Shown here one piece after another: positions 51,916 through 60,834 of a DNA stretch of 64,000 bases. The translations under genes were made by a program, and so were the position numbers. Every line of letters starts with the position of its first letter. Position 1 is the first letter of the stretch. Location of the stretch: contig JAIUOA010000010.1 in the NCBI GenBank assembly GCA_020161295.1, positions 1 to 64,000 on the forward strand, in the 5' to 3' direction. The notes under the pieces were generated by a model that saw only the letters and a list, made by a program, of their open reading frames with translations, was not told where the DNA came from and did no database searches. The stretch comes from Bacillota bacterium. GTDB taxonomy: Bacteria > Bacillota > Clostridia > Peptostreptococcales > Acidaminobacteraceae.

Positions 51916-52512
51916 ATGAAAATATACTTGATTAGACATGGTGAAACGACGGCGAACGTTGAAAAGCGATTTGCTGGCGTGCTTAACGTGAGTTTAACAG
52001 AAAAAGGTGTAGGACAGGCGGTTTTGACTGGCGAAAAGCTTAAGGAGATCGCCTTCGATGCCATCTATTCTTCGGATCTTATCAGGGCGCAGGAGACTGC
52101 GCGTTTAATCTCGACGCATCAAGCGGTATCGCCCGTGATATTGCCTTCACTTCGCGAAATGAATTTCGGGATTTGGGAAGGTCTTAAAATGGCAGAAATC
52201 AAGGAAAAGGATGGCGAACTGCTCAACCAATGGTTTGTGGATTTCGAACATTTTGTCGTGCCAGAGGGTGAGAGCGTTAAAGAAATGTTTGAACGAGTTA
52301 CAGAAGCGTATAATAAAATTATAGAGCCTTACAGCAAAGACGATGACATCAAAATCGCCATCGTTGCCCATGGCGGGGTGATTCAAGCACTCATGAGCTA
52401 CTTGTGTTTCGGTGATAATACAGGATACTGGAAGTTCAGAATAGAAAATTGCGGGATTGCCATCGTTGAATATGTGATGGGGTATCCTGTGATTCGCGCT
52501 TTGAATCAGTAG
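51916..52512 (+). CDS. Histidine phosphatase, phosphoglycerate mutase-like
   Basis: Cytosolic enzyme of 198 residues. The phospho-histidine motif is LIRHGETTAN, the second catalytic histidine lies in IVAHGGVIQAL, and the acid residue in REMNFGIWEG. It is closest in look to alpha-ribazole phosphatase/CobC-like proteins, but no cobalamin gene is near, so a general phosphatase role is as likely. The gene stands 21 bases after the DUF2225 gene. Confidence 0.85.
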   Translation: MKIYLIRHGETTANVEKRFAGVLNVSLTEKGVGQAVLTGEKLKEIAFDAIYSSDLIRAQETARLISTHQAVSPVILPSLREMNFGIWEGLKMAEIKEKDGELLNQWFVDFEHFVVPEGESVKEMFERVTEAYNKIIEPYSKDDDIKIAIVAHGGVIQALMSYLCFGDNTGYWKFRIENCGIAIVEYVMGYPVIRALNQ

Positions 52513-52608
52513 GTAAAATGGGGTGAAAGGCCTAAATAAATAATTACCCTCATTCGTTAAAATATGGTATTATTATTCTATAAATGTGAAGGTAAGGAGG
52601 GAATATCG

Positions 52609-53070
52609 GTGAAGGCTGAATACGTCAATTCATTTATTAAAGCATCAACTGAAGTACTTAACAATTTTGTAACCGATAAGTTCAGTGTTGGCAGACCATT
52701 CATAAGAAACAACCCGTTTCCCACTAAGGAAATCGTTATCATATTAGGCATCACAGGAGACATTAAAGGACAGGCGGTTTTCAGCTTAACGGAATCCATG
52801 GCGAAGGCAGTGGCATCTGGTATGATGATGGGCATGCCTGTGGAAGAAATTGATGAAATGGCTAAGAGTGCATTATCTGAGCTCGGGAATATGATCATGG
52901 GAAACTCTGCGACCCTTCTATTTAACGTCGGCGCTCAAATCGATATCACACCACCGTCACTCGTTAAGGGGACTTCGATTGAAATCACATCAGCTGGGAT
53001 GGAAACCATTTGTGTTCCATTGGTATCCACCATGGGTGAAATTGAGTTCGATATCGGCATAAAAAAATAA
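52609..53070 (+). CDS. cheX: CheX-like CheY-phosphate phosphatase
   Basis: Cytosolic protein of 153 residues of the CheC/CheX/FliY group. The catalytic motif with Glu and Asn is present in KSALSELGNMIMGNS. GTG at 52609 has AAGGAGG ahead and gives the usual KAEYVNSFIKA start; the longer in-frame reading is rejected. It would remove phosphate from CheY to shape chemotaxis. No other chemotaxis or flagellar gene is in the window. Confidence 0.85.
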   Translation: MKAEYVNSFIKASTEVLNNFVTDKFSVGRPFIRNNPFPTKEIVIILGITGDIKGQAVFSLTESMAKAVASGMMMGMPVEEIDEMAKSALSELGNMIMGNSATLLFNVGAQIDITPPSLVKGTSIEITSAGMETICVPLVSTMGEIEFDIGIKK

Positions 53071-53081
53071 CGGAGTTAATG

Positions 53082-53549
53082 ATGATAAATATCGTTTTAT
53101 ATCAACCGGAAATCCCACCTAATACGGGAAATGTCGCGAGAAGTTGTGCCATAACAGGCGCTAAGCTTCATTTGATAAAGCCTTTGGGATTTTCGATAGA
53201 TGATAAGCATCTCAAGCGTGCTGGTCTTGATTACTGGGATTATCTTGATCTTGAAGTACATGAAGACGAACATGCTTTTTTTTCGAAGTATGGTGCTGAA
53301 AAGCTTTTCTTTGCCACGACGAAAGCGACGAAGTACTATGATGAACAGACTTTTTCGGATGGATGTTTCATCATATTCGGCAGGGAAACCTCAGGGCTTC
53401 CAGCACATATTCATGAAGCTTACGCGGAAAACCGATTTAAGATTCCCATGCGTAAGAATGAGCATTTAAGGAGCTTGAATTTGTCAAACTCAGTGGCGAT
53501 TGTGCTCTATGAAGCTTTGAGGCAAAATGATTTTTTTGATTTGAAGTGA
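53082..53549 (+). CDS. trmL: tRNA (cytidine/uridine-34-2'-O)-methyltransferase
   Basis: SPOUT-class enzyme of 155 residues that methylates the wobble ribose of some leucine tRNAs. It starts with INIVLYQPEIPPNTGNVARSC, and the SAM-binding knot comprises FGRETSGLP and LRSLNLSNSVAIVLYEAL. ATG at 53082 is preferred over 53079, since GGAG lies 6 bases ahead. It follows cheX by 11 bases and ends in a terminator. Confidence 0.93.
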   Translation: MINIVLYQPEIPPNTGNVARSCAITGAKLHLIKPLGFSIDDKHLKRAGLDYWDYLDLEVHEDEHAFFSKYGAEKLFFATTKATKYYDEQTFSDGCFIIFGRETSGLPAHIHEAYAENRFKIPMRKNEHLRSLNLSNSVAIVLYEALRQNDFFDLK

Positions 53550-53557
53550 GGTCAACT

Positions 53558-53597
53558 AAACACTGCATCTTTTGTTGGATTGTAGTGTTTTTTTTAT
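53558..53597 (+). terminator. Terminator after trmL
   Basis: AAACACTGCA (53558-53567) pairs with TGTAGTGTTT (53581-53590), one G-U pair, followed by T. Confidence 0.85.
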
Positions 53598-53638
53598 GAG
53601 TTTAAACATAGAAACAGAAAAAGTGTAAGGAGCGAACA

Positions 53639-55291
53639 ATGGGATTATCTTTTAATGATTGGATGGAACTCTTGATTCCGTTGCTAGGTGGTTTAGGATT
53701 ATTTCTTTATGGAATGACCGTCATGAGTGAGGGACTTGAAAAGTCTGCGGGCAACAAGCTCGAAAAAATAATTGAGAAGTTATCTAGCAACATTTTTAAA
53801 GGCGTTTTCGTGGGTGCCATCGTTACGATGATCGTTCAAAGTTCATCTGCAACCACGGTCATGGTGGTTGGATTCGTAAACGCAGGGATCATGAACCTGA
53901 CGCAAGCCATAGGCATTATCATGGGTGCAAACATCGGTACGACGATTACGGCACAGCTGGTATCCATCGACATCAGTGCGCTTGCACCGATTGCCATCGC
54001 ACTTGGCGTGGGCATTAAACTCTTTTCTAAGAAAAACAAGCAGATTATTATCGGCGAAATCATCCTCGGTTTCGGTATTCTTTTCCTTGGCATGGAAATC
54101 ATGAAGGATGCACTGAAGCCACTAAGAGAACTTCCTGCTTTTATCGATATGATTACCAGCATCGGTGCAGGATCACTTTTAGGTACGATTAAAGGTTTCC
54201 TTATCGGTTTGATCGTAACGGCCATCGTTCAAAGTTCTTCTGCTACGACGGGTATCATGGTAGCACTGGCACTTGCAGGGGTGCTTCCTATTGAATCTGC
54301 ATTTCCGATTCTTTTAGGAACGAACGTCGGAACTTGCGTCACAGCGCTTTTATCATCCATTAGCGCAAATCGCACAGCAAAGAGAGCTGCTTTAATGCAC
54401 CTTCTATTTAATGTGATCGGTACCATTATATTCATTACCTTCTTTAGTAAGATTACGATTTCCATCGTGTCGGGCATGTCAGATGACCCAGCGAGACAGC
54501 TTGCAAATGCCCATACCCTATTTAACGTCGTAAATACGATTCTGCTGTTACCTTTTGCAGGTTTAATCGTCAAAGCAGTTAGTATGATTTTACCGACGAC
54601 ACCAGAAGAAAAAGAAGCATCGACCTTTGGCGTGAAATACCTTGATGATCGTATCTTGGAAACACCGACCATTGCACTTGGTCAGGCTATGAAAGAAGTG
54701 CTCCATATGGGTAATCTCGCGAAGATTTCATATGAAAGTGCTATTCAAGCCATTCGCGATAATGACATGAAGAGTGTCGAGAAAACCTTCAAAATTGAAA
54801 AAACGATTAACACCTTGGAGCGTGAAATCAGCGAATATTTGATTAAACTCTCAAACACAGCCATAGATAATGACGACAGAAAGGTCATCGATGGACTGTT
54901 TAGCACTGTAAACGATATTGAGCGTGTGGGCGATCATGCGGATAATATCGCAGAACTGGCACTTTATAAAATTGATAATAACGTGAATTTCTCAGAAAAG
55001 GCCATCCTTGAACTCGAAGAAATGGTGGGCAAAGTTACAGAATCCTATGATCTTGCCCTTCAAGCCATGAAGGAAGAAAGCCGTCATCACGCCCAACGTG
55101 TCATCGAAATAGAAGGTGTCGTCGACGAGATGGAAAAAACACTACGTAAGAAGCACATCACCCGTTTGAACGAAGGTAGATGTGAAACGAGTTCAGGAAT
55201 TATATTCCTCGATATGTTAAGCAATCTTGAGAGAATCTCAGACCATTCATCTAATATTGCCCTGGCAGTACTAGATGTGGCTGAAAGATAG
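53639..55291 (+). CDS. Na+/phosphate cotransporter family protein with PhoU-like domain
   Basis: Membrane protein of 550 residues. Two inverted repeats each contain the diagnostic VQSSSATT motif (about residues 65 and 200), and about eight hydrophobic segments lie in the first 320 residues. The C-terminal 200 residues are PhoU-like, with DIERVGDHADNI and NLERISDHSSNI motifs. It is the low-affinity Na/Pi (NptA) type; some relatives act in Pi export or regulation. It stands apart from the pst operon. Confidence 0.88.
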   Translation: MGLSFNDWMELLIPLLGGLGLFLYGMTVMSEGLEKSAGNKLEKIIEKLSSNIFKGVFVGAIVTMIVQSSSATTVMVVGFVNAGIMNLTQAIGIIMGANIGTTITAQLVSIDISALAPIAIALGVGIKLFSKKNKQIIIGEIILGFGILFLGMEIMKDALKPLRELPAFIDMITSIGAGSLLGTIKGFLIGLIVTAIVQSSSATTGIMVALALAGVLPIESAFPILLGTNVGTCVTALLSSISANRTAKRAALMHLLFNVIGTIIFITFFSKITISIVSGMSDDPARQLANAHTLFNVVNTILLLPFAGLIVKAVSMILPTTPEEKEASTFGVKYLDDRILETPTIALGQAMKEVLHMGNLAKISYESAIQAIRDNDMKSVEKTFKIEKTINTLEREISEYLIKLSNTAIDNDDRKVIDGLFSTVNDIERVGDHADNIAELALYKIDNNVNFSEKAILELEEMVGKVTESYDLALQAMKEESRHHAQRVIEIEGVVDEMEKTLRKKHITRLNEGRCETSSGIIFLDMLSNLERISDHSSNIALAVLDVAER

Positions 55292-55299
55292 GAGGGTGT

Positions 55300-56256
55300 A
55301 TGAACAACACACTTGAAATGGTATATGATGTGATCATCATCGGTGCTGGACCAGCTGGCTTATCAGCAGGCCTTTACGCCGCGCGTGCTAAGATGAGCAC
55401 GTTGATACTGGAAAGAGATCGCACCGGTGGACAAATTGCTGGTACTGAAGAAGTGGCGAACTATCCGGGATCCATTAAGGATGCCACTGGCCCATCACTG
55501 GTTGCGCGTATGGTAGAACAAGCAGAGGAATTTGGCGCAGTGAGAATGCGTGCGGACGTATCCGGATTTGATTTCGAGGGAACTATCAAAACCGTTTATA
55601 CGGACAAAGGGGAACTGAAAGCGAAATCGATTATTTTAGCCATGGGCGCAAAACCTAGATTACTGGATGTGCCAGGTGAAAAGCTTCTTTCCGGTAAAGG
55701 CGTGTCGTATTGTGCAACCTGCGATGCTGAGTTCTTTACAGATTTAGAGGTTTATGTATTTGGTGGTGGTGATACGGCATTAGAGGAGGCGATGTTTATC
55801 GCCAAATTTGCCAGAAAAGTGACGATCGTTCATAGGCGTGATCAATTTAGAGCGGCGAAGTCCATCGTAGAAAAAGCCATGAACCATCCTAAAATCGAGA
55901 TGGTACTCAACACTGGCGCAAAGCGCATCATTGGTGATGGAATGGTTCAAGGGATTGAGCTAGAAAACTTTATCACTGGTGAGTGCAAAGAGGTCTTAGC
56001 GGATCCAAATGATGGTTTAATGGGTGTTTTTGTTTTCGTAGGGTATTTACCTGAAACTGGATTAGTGAAGGACTTGGTAAAGCTGGATGCTAATGGTTAC
56101 ATTATTACTGATGAGAACATGAAAACAGATATTCCAGGTGTTTTTGTGGCAGGTGATATTCGTTCCAAATCACTAAGACAGGTGGTCACTGCAACAGCAG
56201 ATGGCGCGATTGCTGCGGTAATGGCGGAGAAGTATGTAGATTCATTACATGATTAG
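55300..56256 (+). CDS. trxB: Thioredoxin reductase
   Basis: FAD/NADPH enzyme of 318 residues. FAD-binding GAGPAGLSAGLYAARA opens the protein, the redox disulfide is Cys138-Cys141 (SYCATCDAEFF), NADPH-binding GGGDTALEEAMFI comes next, and the second FAD motif is VFVAGDIRSKSLRQ. It reduces the thioredoxin encoded 45 bases downstream. The start has GAGGG a few bases ahead; MVYD at codon 7 is an alternative start. Confidence 0.95.
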   Translation: MNNTLEMVYDVIIIGAGPAGLSAGLYAARAKMSTLILERDRTGGQIAGTEEVANYPGSIKDATGPSLVARMVEQAEEFGAVRMRADVSGFDFEGTIKTVYTDKGELKAKSIILAMGAKPRLLDVPGEKLLSGKGVSYCATCDAEFFTDLEVYVFGGGDTALEEAMFIAKFARKVTIVHRRDQFRAAKSIVEKAMNHPKIEMVLNTGAKRIIGDGMVQGIELENFITGECKEVLADPNDGLMGVFVFVGYLPETGLVKDLVKLDANGYIITDENMKTDIPGVFVAGDIRSKSLRQVVTATADGAIAAVMAEKYVDSLHD

Positions 56257-56301
56257 ATAGTAAGTGATAAAATAGTGTGTGAAAAATGTTAGGAGGACAA
56301 C

Positions 56302-56619
56302 ATGTTAATACTTGATAAGGATAATTTTGAATCACAGGTTTTAAAGGCGTCTGGATTAGTATTAGTAGACTTTTGGGGCGAAGGCTGCGAACCATGTAAG
56401 GCTTTAATGCCGGATTTCGAAGCGCTTGAAAGCGAATATGAAGGTAAGGTCGTGTTTGGAAAACTCAATACTTCACAGGAAAGAAGACTGGCCATTAGCC
56501 AACGCGTTTTAGGGCTGCCTACTGTGGTGCTATATAAAGACGGTACGCGTATGGGAGAATGTACGAAGGATCAAGCAAACCCTGCCGGCATTAAAGAATT
56601 AATCGCTCAGCATTTGTAG
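56302..56619 (+). CDS. trxA: Thioredoxin with GCEPC active site
   Basis: Cytosolic redox protein of 105 residues, coupled by position to trxB. The active site is WGEGCEPCK (Cys29, Cys32), with Glu where the usual WCGPCK has Gly, and a Gly before the first Cys. Similar GCxPC sites (GCVPC) are known from thioredoxins of glycine-reductase clostridia. The cis-proline lies in LGLPTVVLYKDG. Such changes alter the redox potential and the partner range. Confidence 0.92.
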   Translation: MLILDKDNFESQVLKASGLVLVDFWGEGCEPCKALMPDFEALESEYEGKVVFGKLNTSQERRLAISQRVLGLPTVVLYKDGTRMGECTKDQANPAGIKELIAQHL

Positions 56620-56730
56620 AAAACTAACATAACATTTGTGGTTGGTATTCAAAAAAACGGGTATAATTTAGTGTGTTTTAATAGAATGTAATTTGCCTGA
56701 AAGTTTGGAATCTTTGAGTTATTTTTATAG

Positions 56731-56782
56731 TTGTTTTTTTAATTGGATGACGATATAATTAATTCGAAGACGCAAGTCGAAT
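56731..56782 (+). promoter_or_regulatory. Promoter of the BMP lipoprotein gene, with dyad
   Basis: TTGTTT (56731-56736), a 17-base spacer and TATAAT (56754-56759). ATTCGA (56762-56767) and TCGAAT (56777-56782) form an inverted repeat at about the transcription start and could be an operator. Confidence 0.6.
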
Positions 56783-56806
56783 GAATTTATTAGTGGAGGT
56801 TTTACA

Positions 56807-57940
56807 ATGAAAAAGGTATTAGTGATTGTACTATCGCTCATGCTCGTCCTGAGTTTGGTAGGTTGTGGTCAGAAAGAAGATGGCACGTATGAAATCGCGC
56901 TGATCACAGACAAAGGCAACATCGATGACAAGTCATTTAACCAAGGATCATGGGAAGGCGTTGTTCAATACGCTGAAGCAAATGACAAAACACACACTTA
57001 CATTAAACCAGAAGAAGCTTCTGACGCTGGATACCTTGCTGCGATCGATCTCGCTGTAACTGGTGGCGCAAAAGTTATCGTAACTCCAGGCTTCCTTTTC
57101 GAAGTACCTATTTACGAAGCTCAAACTAAATACCCAGATGTTAAATTCATCCTTCTCGATGGCGCACCACACACTGCTGACTGGGCGACTTTCGAAACTA
57201 AAGAAAACGTAGCAAGCGTTATGTACGCTGAAGAGCAATCAGGTTTCTTAGCTGGTTACGCTGCAGTTAAAGATGGCATGACTAACCTCGGATTCATGGG
57301 TGGTATGGCTGTTCCTGCAGTTCAAGCTTTCGGTTATGGATACCTCCAAGGTGCTGAATTTGCTGCAGCTGAGATGGGTCTTGCTGATGGCGCAATTAAA
57401 GTGACTTACCACTATACTGGTAACTTCGAAGAAAACGACACAAACAAAGCGACTGCTAGAACGATGTACCAAGAAGGCGTAGAAGTAATCTTCGCTTGCG
57501 GTGGTTCTGTTGGTAAATCAGTTATGTCTGCTGCTTCTGAGTCAGGCACAAAAGTAATCGGCGTTGACGTTGACCAAAGATATGATAGCGAAACAGTTAT
57601 CACTTCAGCTACTAAAGGTCTTGCTGCATCAGTTGTAAGCGTTCTTGAAGCAATCTACAATGACACTTGGGCAACTTACAGCGGTAAAACAACATTCTTC
57701 AACGCTACTAACGGCGGCGTTGGTCTTCCAACAGCTGTAATCGGCGATGCAAATGCTAACGCGTTTGACAGATTCCAATCATTTGACAAAGCTGCTTACG
57801 ATGCAATCTTTGCTCAACTTTCTTCAGGAAGCGTTGCTCCAGTTAGAACAATCACAGTTGCTGATGCAAGTGGTGTTGCTACTGCTGACGAGTTAACGAC
57901 AGGACTTAACCTTGTTAAGGTTGCTGTATCTACAAGATAG
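56807..57940 (+). CDS. BMP-family nucleoside-binding lipoprotein
   Basis: Extracellular lipoprotein of 377 residues of the BMP/PnrA type, which binds purine nucleosides. The lipobox is SLVGC. ALITDKGNIDDKSFNQGSWEG near the start is a strong family marker, and FMGGMAVPAVQAFGYGYLQG and VIGVDVDQR complete it. Codon use is strongly biased, as for the mglB product. A terminator follows, and the ATPase and two permeases come after it under their own promoter. Confidence 0.93.
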   Translation: MKKVLVIVLSLMLVLSLVGCGQKEDGTYEIALITDKGNIDDKSFNQGSWEGVVQYAEANDKTHTYIKPEEASDAGYLAAIDLAVTGGAKVIVTPGFLFEVPIYEAQTKYPDVKFILLDGAPHTADWATFETKENVASVMYAEEQSGFLAGYAAVKDGMTNLGFMGGMAVPAVQAFGYGYLQGAEFAAAEMGLADGAIKVTYHYTGNFEENDTNKATARTMYQEGVEVIFACGGSVGKSVMSAASESGTKVIGVDVDQRYDSETVITSATKGLAASVVSVLEAIYNDTWATYSGKTTFFNATNGGVGLPTAVIGDANANAFDRFQSFDKAAYDAIFAQLSSGSVAPVRTITVADASGVATADELTTGLNLVKVAVSTR

Positions 57941-58002
57941 TTTAAAATGCTTTGAAGTTTGACATATTGGCCTTAGCCTTATGCAAATGAGTTGAAATCA
58001 AT

Positions 58003-58032
58003 GGGGGAGGCGAAAGTTTCCCCTATTTTTTT
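58003..58032 (+). terminator. Terminator after the BMP lipoprotein gene
   Basis: GGGGGAG (58003-58009) pairs with TTTCCCC (58017-58023), with two G-U pairs, followed by TATTTTTTT. It likely makes the binding protein more abundant than the transporter. Confidence 0.8.
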
Positions 58033-58100
58033 ATTGTAGCCACACTAAAAATAAAATTGTTAGATTTCTATATATACAAAATGGGTATCATTGTATATTA

Positions 58101-58129
58101 TTGACAATATGAACGTCGGTTTTTAATAA
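58101..58129 (+). promoter_or_regulatory. Promoter of the nucleoside-transporter ATPase and permease genes
   Basis: TTGACA (58101-58106), a 17-base spacer and TAATAA (58124-58129). Confidence 0.7.
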
Positions 58130-58154
58130 GCCAAATTGTAAAGAAGAGGTCAAA

Positions 58155-59702
58155 GTGGAAAATTATATTGTTGAAATGCTGAACATCACAAAAGAGTTCC
58201 CCGGTATTATTGCCAACGACAATATTACATTAAATCTCAAAAAGGGGGAAGTCCACGCGTTATTGGGAGAGAATGGCGCTGGAAAATCCACATTGATGAG
58301 TGTTCTTTTCGGTCTATATCAAGCAGAAAAAGGTGAAATCCGAAAAAACGGTCAAGTGGTAAAAATCAACAATCCTAATGATGCAAATGCTTTGGGAATC
58401 GGGATGGTTCACCAACATTTTAAACTCGTGGAGATCTTCACGGTGCTTGAGAACATCATTTTGGGGGTCGAACCTAACAAGCTTGGGTTCTTACAAAAAA
58501 GCGAAGCAAAAGAAAAGGTTATGGCCTTAAGTGAGAAGTATGGATTATCCATTAATCCAGATGCACTTATCGAGGACATATCTGTAGGTATGCAACAAAG
58601 GGTAGAAATCCTCAAGATGCTTTACCGCGATAATGAAATTTTGATTTTTGACGAGCCGACTGCGGTGTTAACGCCTCAAGAAATCAAAGAACTTCTTAAA
58701 ATCATGAGAGGATTTGCAGAAGAAGGTAAATCTATTTTGTTTATTACTCACAAACTAAACGAAATCATGGAAGTTGCAGATCGCTGTACAGTCCTTAGAA
58801 AAGGAAAATACATCGGTACAGTCAACGTCAAGGAGTCGAATAAGGAAGAACTTTCTAAAATGATGGTTGGCCGCGACGTAAACTTTAACGTGGATAAAAA
58901 GCCTGCTGAGATCAAGGATGTCGTTTTATCGGTCAAGGGGGTTACTGTACCTTCTAAGCACCATAAAAACAATGCCGTTAAAGACGTGAGCTTCGAAGTG
59001 CGTGCAGGAGAGATCGTGTGTCTCGCAGGTATAGAGGGTAATGGCCAAACCGAATTTGTCGCAGCGCTTACGGGCCTCGATAAAATGAGTGCGGGTACTA
59101 TTACACTGTCTGGTAAAGATATCACGAAGTCTTCCATCAGAGAGCGTTCAGTTTCAGGCATGAGCCATATTCCTGAAGATCGCCATAAACATGGCTTGGT
59201 ACTTGAATATTCGCTCGAGCAAAATATGGTACTGCAAAGATATTGGCAACCTGAGTTCCAGAAAAATGGCTTCATCAAATTTGATGCTGTTAGAAAATAC
59301 GCTGAGGGCCTCATCGAGCGTTTCGACGTTAGAAGTGGTCAGGGACCAATTTCGGTCGTTAGAAGTATGTCTGGTGGTAATCAACAAAAAGCGATTATCG
59401 CGAGAGAAATCGATAAAAAGCACGACTTGCTCGTCGCTGTTCAACCGACGCGTGGACTTGACGTCGGCGCAATTGAATATATCCACAAGCAATTGGTCGA
59501 GCGTCGAGATGCTGGCAAAGGCGTCTTACTCGTTTCACTAGAGCTTGATGAGGTGATGAACGTCAGCGATCGTATTTTGGTCATGTATGAAGGCGAAATC
59601 GTCGGTGAGCTCGATCCTAAGAACACGACGGTTCAAGAGCTAGGCCTTTACATGTCTGGTGCTAAACGCAATACCGCAAAGGAGATCAACCATGCAGGAT
59701 AA
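58155..59702 (+). CDS. Nucleoside ABC importer ATPase (BmpB/NupO type)
   Basis: Cytosolic double-ATPase of 515 residues. The first half has Walker A GENGAGKS and Walker B ILIFDEPTAVL. In the second half the Walker A is degenerate (GIEGNGQT), the signature is MSGGNQQKAIIARE, and Walker B reads LLVAVQPTRGLDVGA without the usual DEP, as in nucleoside-type members. The start is GTG with AAGAGG ahead. It overlaps the first permease gene by 11 bases. Confidence 0.92.
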   Translation: MENYIVEMLNITKEFPGIIANDNITLNLKKGEVHALLGENGAGKSTLMSVLFGLYQAEKGEIRKNGQVVKINNPNDANALGIGMVHQHFKLVEIFTVLENIILGVEPNKLGFLQKSEAKEKVMALSEKYGLSINPDALIEDISVGMQQRVEILKMLYRDNEILIFDEPTAVLTPQEIKELLKIMRGFAEEGKSILFITHKLNEIMEVADRCTVLRKGKYIGTVNVKESNKEELSKMMVGRDVNFNVDKKPAEIKDVVLSVKGVTVPSKHHKNNAVKDVSFEVRAGEIVCLAGIEGNGQTEFVAALTGLDKMSAGTITLSGKDITKSSIRERSVSGMSHIPEDRHKHGLVLEYSLEQNMVLQRYWQPEFQKNGFIKFDAVRKYAEGLIERFDVRSGQGPISVVRSMSGGNQQKAIIAREIDKKHDLLVAVQPTRGLDVGAIEYIHKQLVERRDAGKGVLLVSLELDEVMNVSDRILVMYEGEIVGELDPKNTTVQELGLYMSGAKRNTAKEINHAG

Positions 59703-60834
59703 ACAAACTCAAACACCTAAAAAAGGATTTGACTTAAAGCAATTGACAAAGAGTCGTGGTTTCTCTGCATTTACAGCGGCTTTACTTGCAATCGCACTGG
59801 GTCTGATCTTCGGCTTTATCGTCATGATTCTTGCAAATCCAGATAAGGCAATTTCTGGCTTTAGATACGTGCTCGTGGGCGGTTTGGGCCGCTTCGGTGA
59901 CGTGCTATACTTCGCAACGCCGATTATGATGACCGGTCTCGCTGTAGGCTTCGCCTTCAGAATGGGGCTATTTAACATCGGAGCTTCTGGACAGTACACC
60001 ATGGGGATGTTCTTCGCGCTCTATGTCGGTTTTATGTGGGATTTACCAAACGGTATCCACTGGATCGTGGCCATATTTGCGGGGATGCTAGGCGGAATGC
60101 TCTGGGGGATTATCCCGGGTCTGTTTAAGGCTTTCTTAAATGTAAACGAGGTTATCACCTCCATTATGTTCAACTATATCGGTATGTATTTGGTGGACAT
60201 GATCATTCAAGGTAACGGTGTCATCTACATCGCATCGAAATCCAGAACGAATTATCTGCCATCCACTGTGCAAATCCCATCTTTAGGAATCACGGGTTCC
60301 AATGTCAACCTCGGTATTATCTTCGCCATCATCATCGCCATAGCGCTGTTCATCGTTCTTGAGAGAACGACCTTCGGGTATGAACTTAAAGCGACGGGCT
60401 TTAATAAATATGCGGCTGATTATGCCGGTATGAAAGGCAAGCGCAATATCGTATTAACCATGGTCATCGCGGGTGGACTTGCTGGTATGGGTGGCGCATT
60501 TGCCATCTTAGCACCTTCAGCCATCGCTGGTAGCTCCATGACGTATGAGCCGATCAACATCATCGCTGCAAACGGCTTTAATGGTATCGCGGTTGCCCTT
60601 TTGGGAAGCTCAAATCCGATAGGGATTATTTTCTCTGCAACGTTTATTTCACACATTCAGCGCGGTGGTACACTGGCGAACCTCGTGGGTTATAAGCCTG
60701 AAATCATCGATATCGTTATCGCTGTCATCATCTATTTCTCAGCATTTGCTATGATCATGAATGCTGCGATCGGTCGCTTTATTAAAGCGAGAATCAACAA
60801 ACGTCATCAAAAGACTGAGAAGGAGGCGAAGTAA
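59692..60834 (+). CDS. Nucleoside ABC importer permease (NupP type)
   Basis: Integral membrane permease of 380 residues with about eight to ten helices. GLAVGFAFRMGLFNIGASGQYTMG (shortened here to its ends GLAVGFAF and GASGQ) and PGLFKAFLNVNEVITSIM are typical of BmpC/NupP. ATG at 59692 has AAAGGAG ahead; the longer in-frame reading from 59659 is rejected. Its stop overlaps the start of the partner permease by one base. Confidence 0.92.
   Translation: MQDKQTQTPKKGFDLKQLTKSRGFSAFTAALLAIALGLIFGFIVMILANPDKAISGFRYVLVGGLGRFGDVLYFATPIMMTGLAVGFAFRMGLFNIGASGQYTMGMFFALYVGFMWDLPNGIHWIVAIFAGMLGGMLWGIIPGLFKAFLNVNEVITSIMFNYIGMYLVDMIIQGNGVIYIASKSRTNYLPSTVQIPSLGITGSNVNLGIIFAIIIAIALFIVLERTTFGYELKATGFNKYAADYAGMKGKRNIVLTMVIAGGLAGMGGAFAILAPSAIAGSSMTYEPINIIAANGFNGIAVALLGSSNPIGIIFSATFISHIQRGGTLANLVGYKPEIIDIVIAVIIYFSAFAMIMNAAIGRFIKARINKRHQKTEKEAK

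Noticed and set aside
56641..56806. Purine-type riboswitch before the nucleoside-binding lipoprotein gene
   Set aside because: No purine-aptamer core (paired loops with TATA/TATGG-like joins) and no terminator or sequestering hairpin could be found; only a small ATTCGA/TCGAAT repeat is present.
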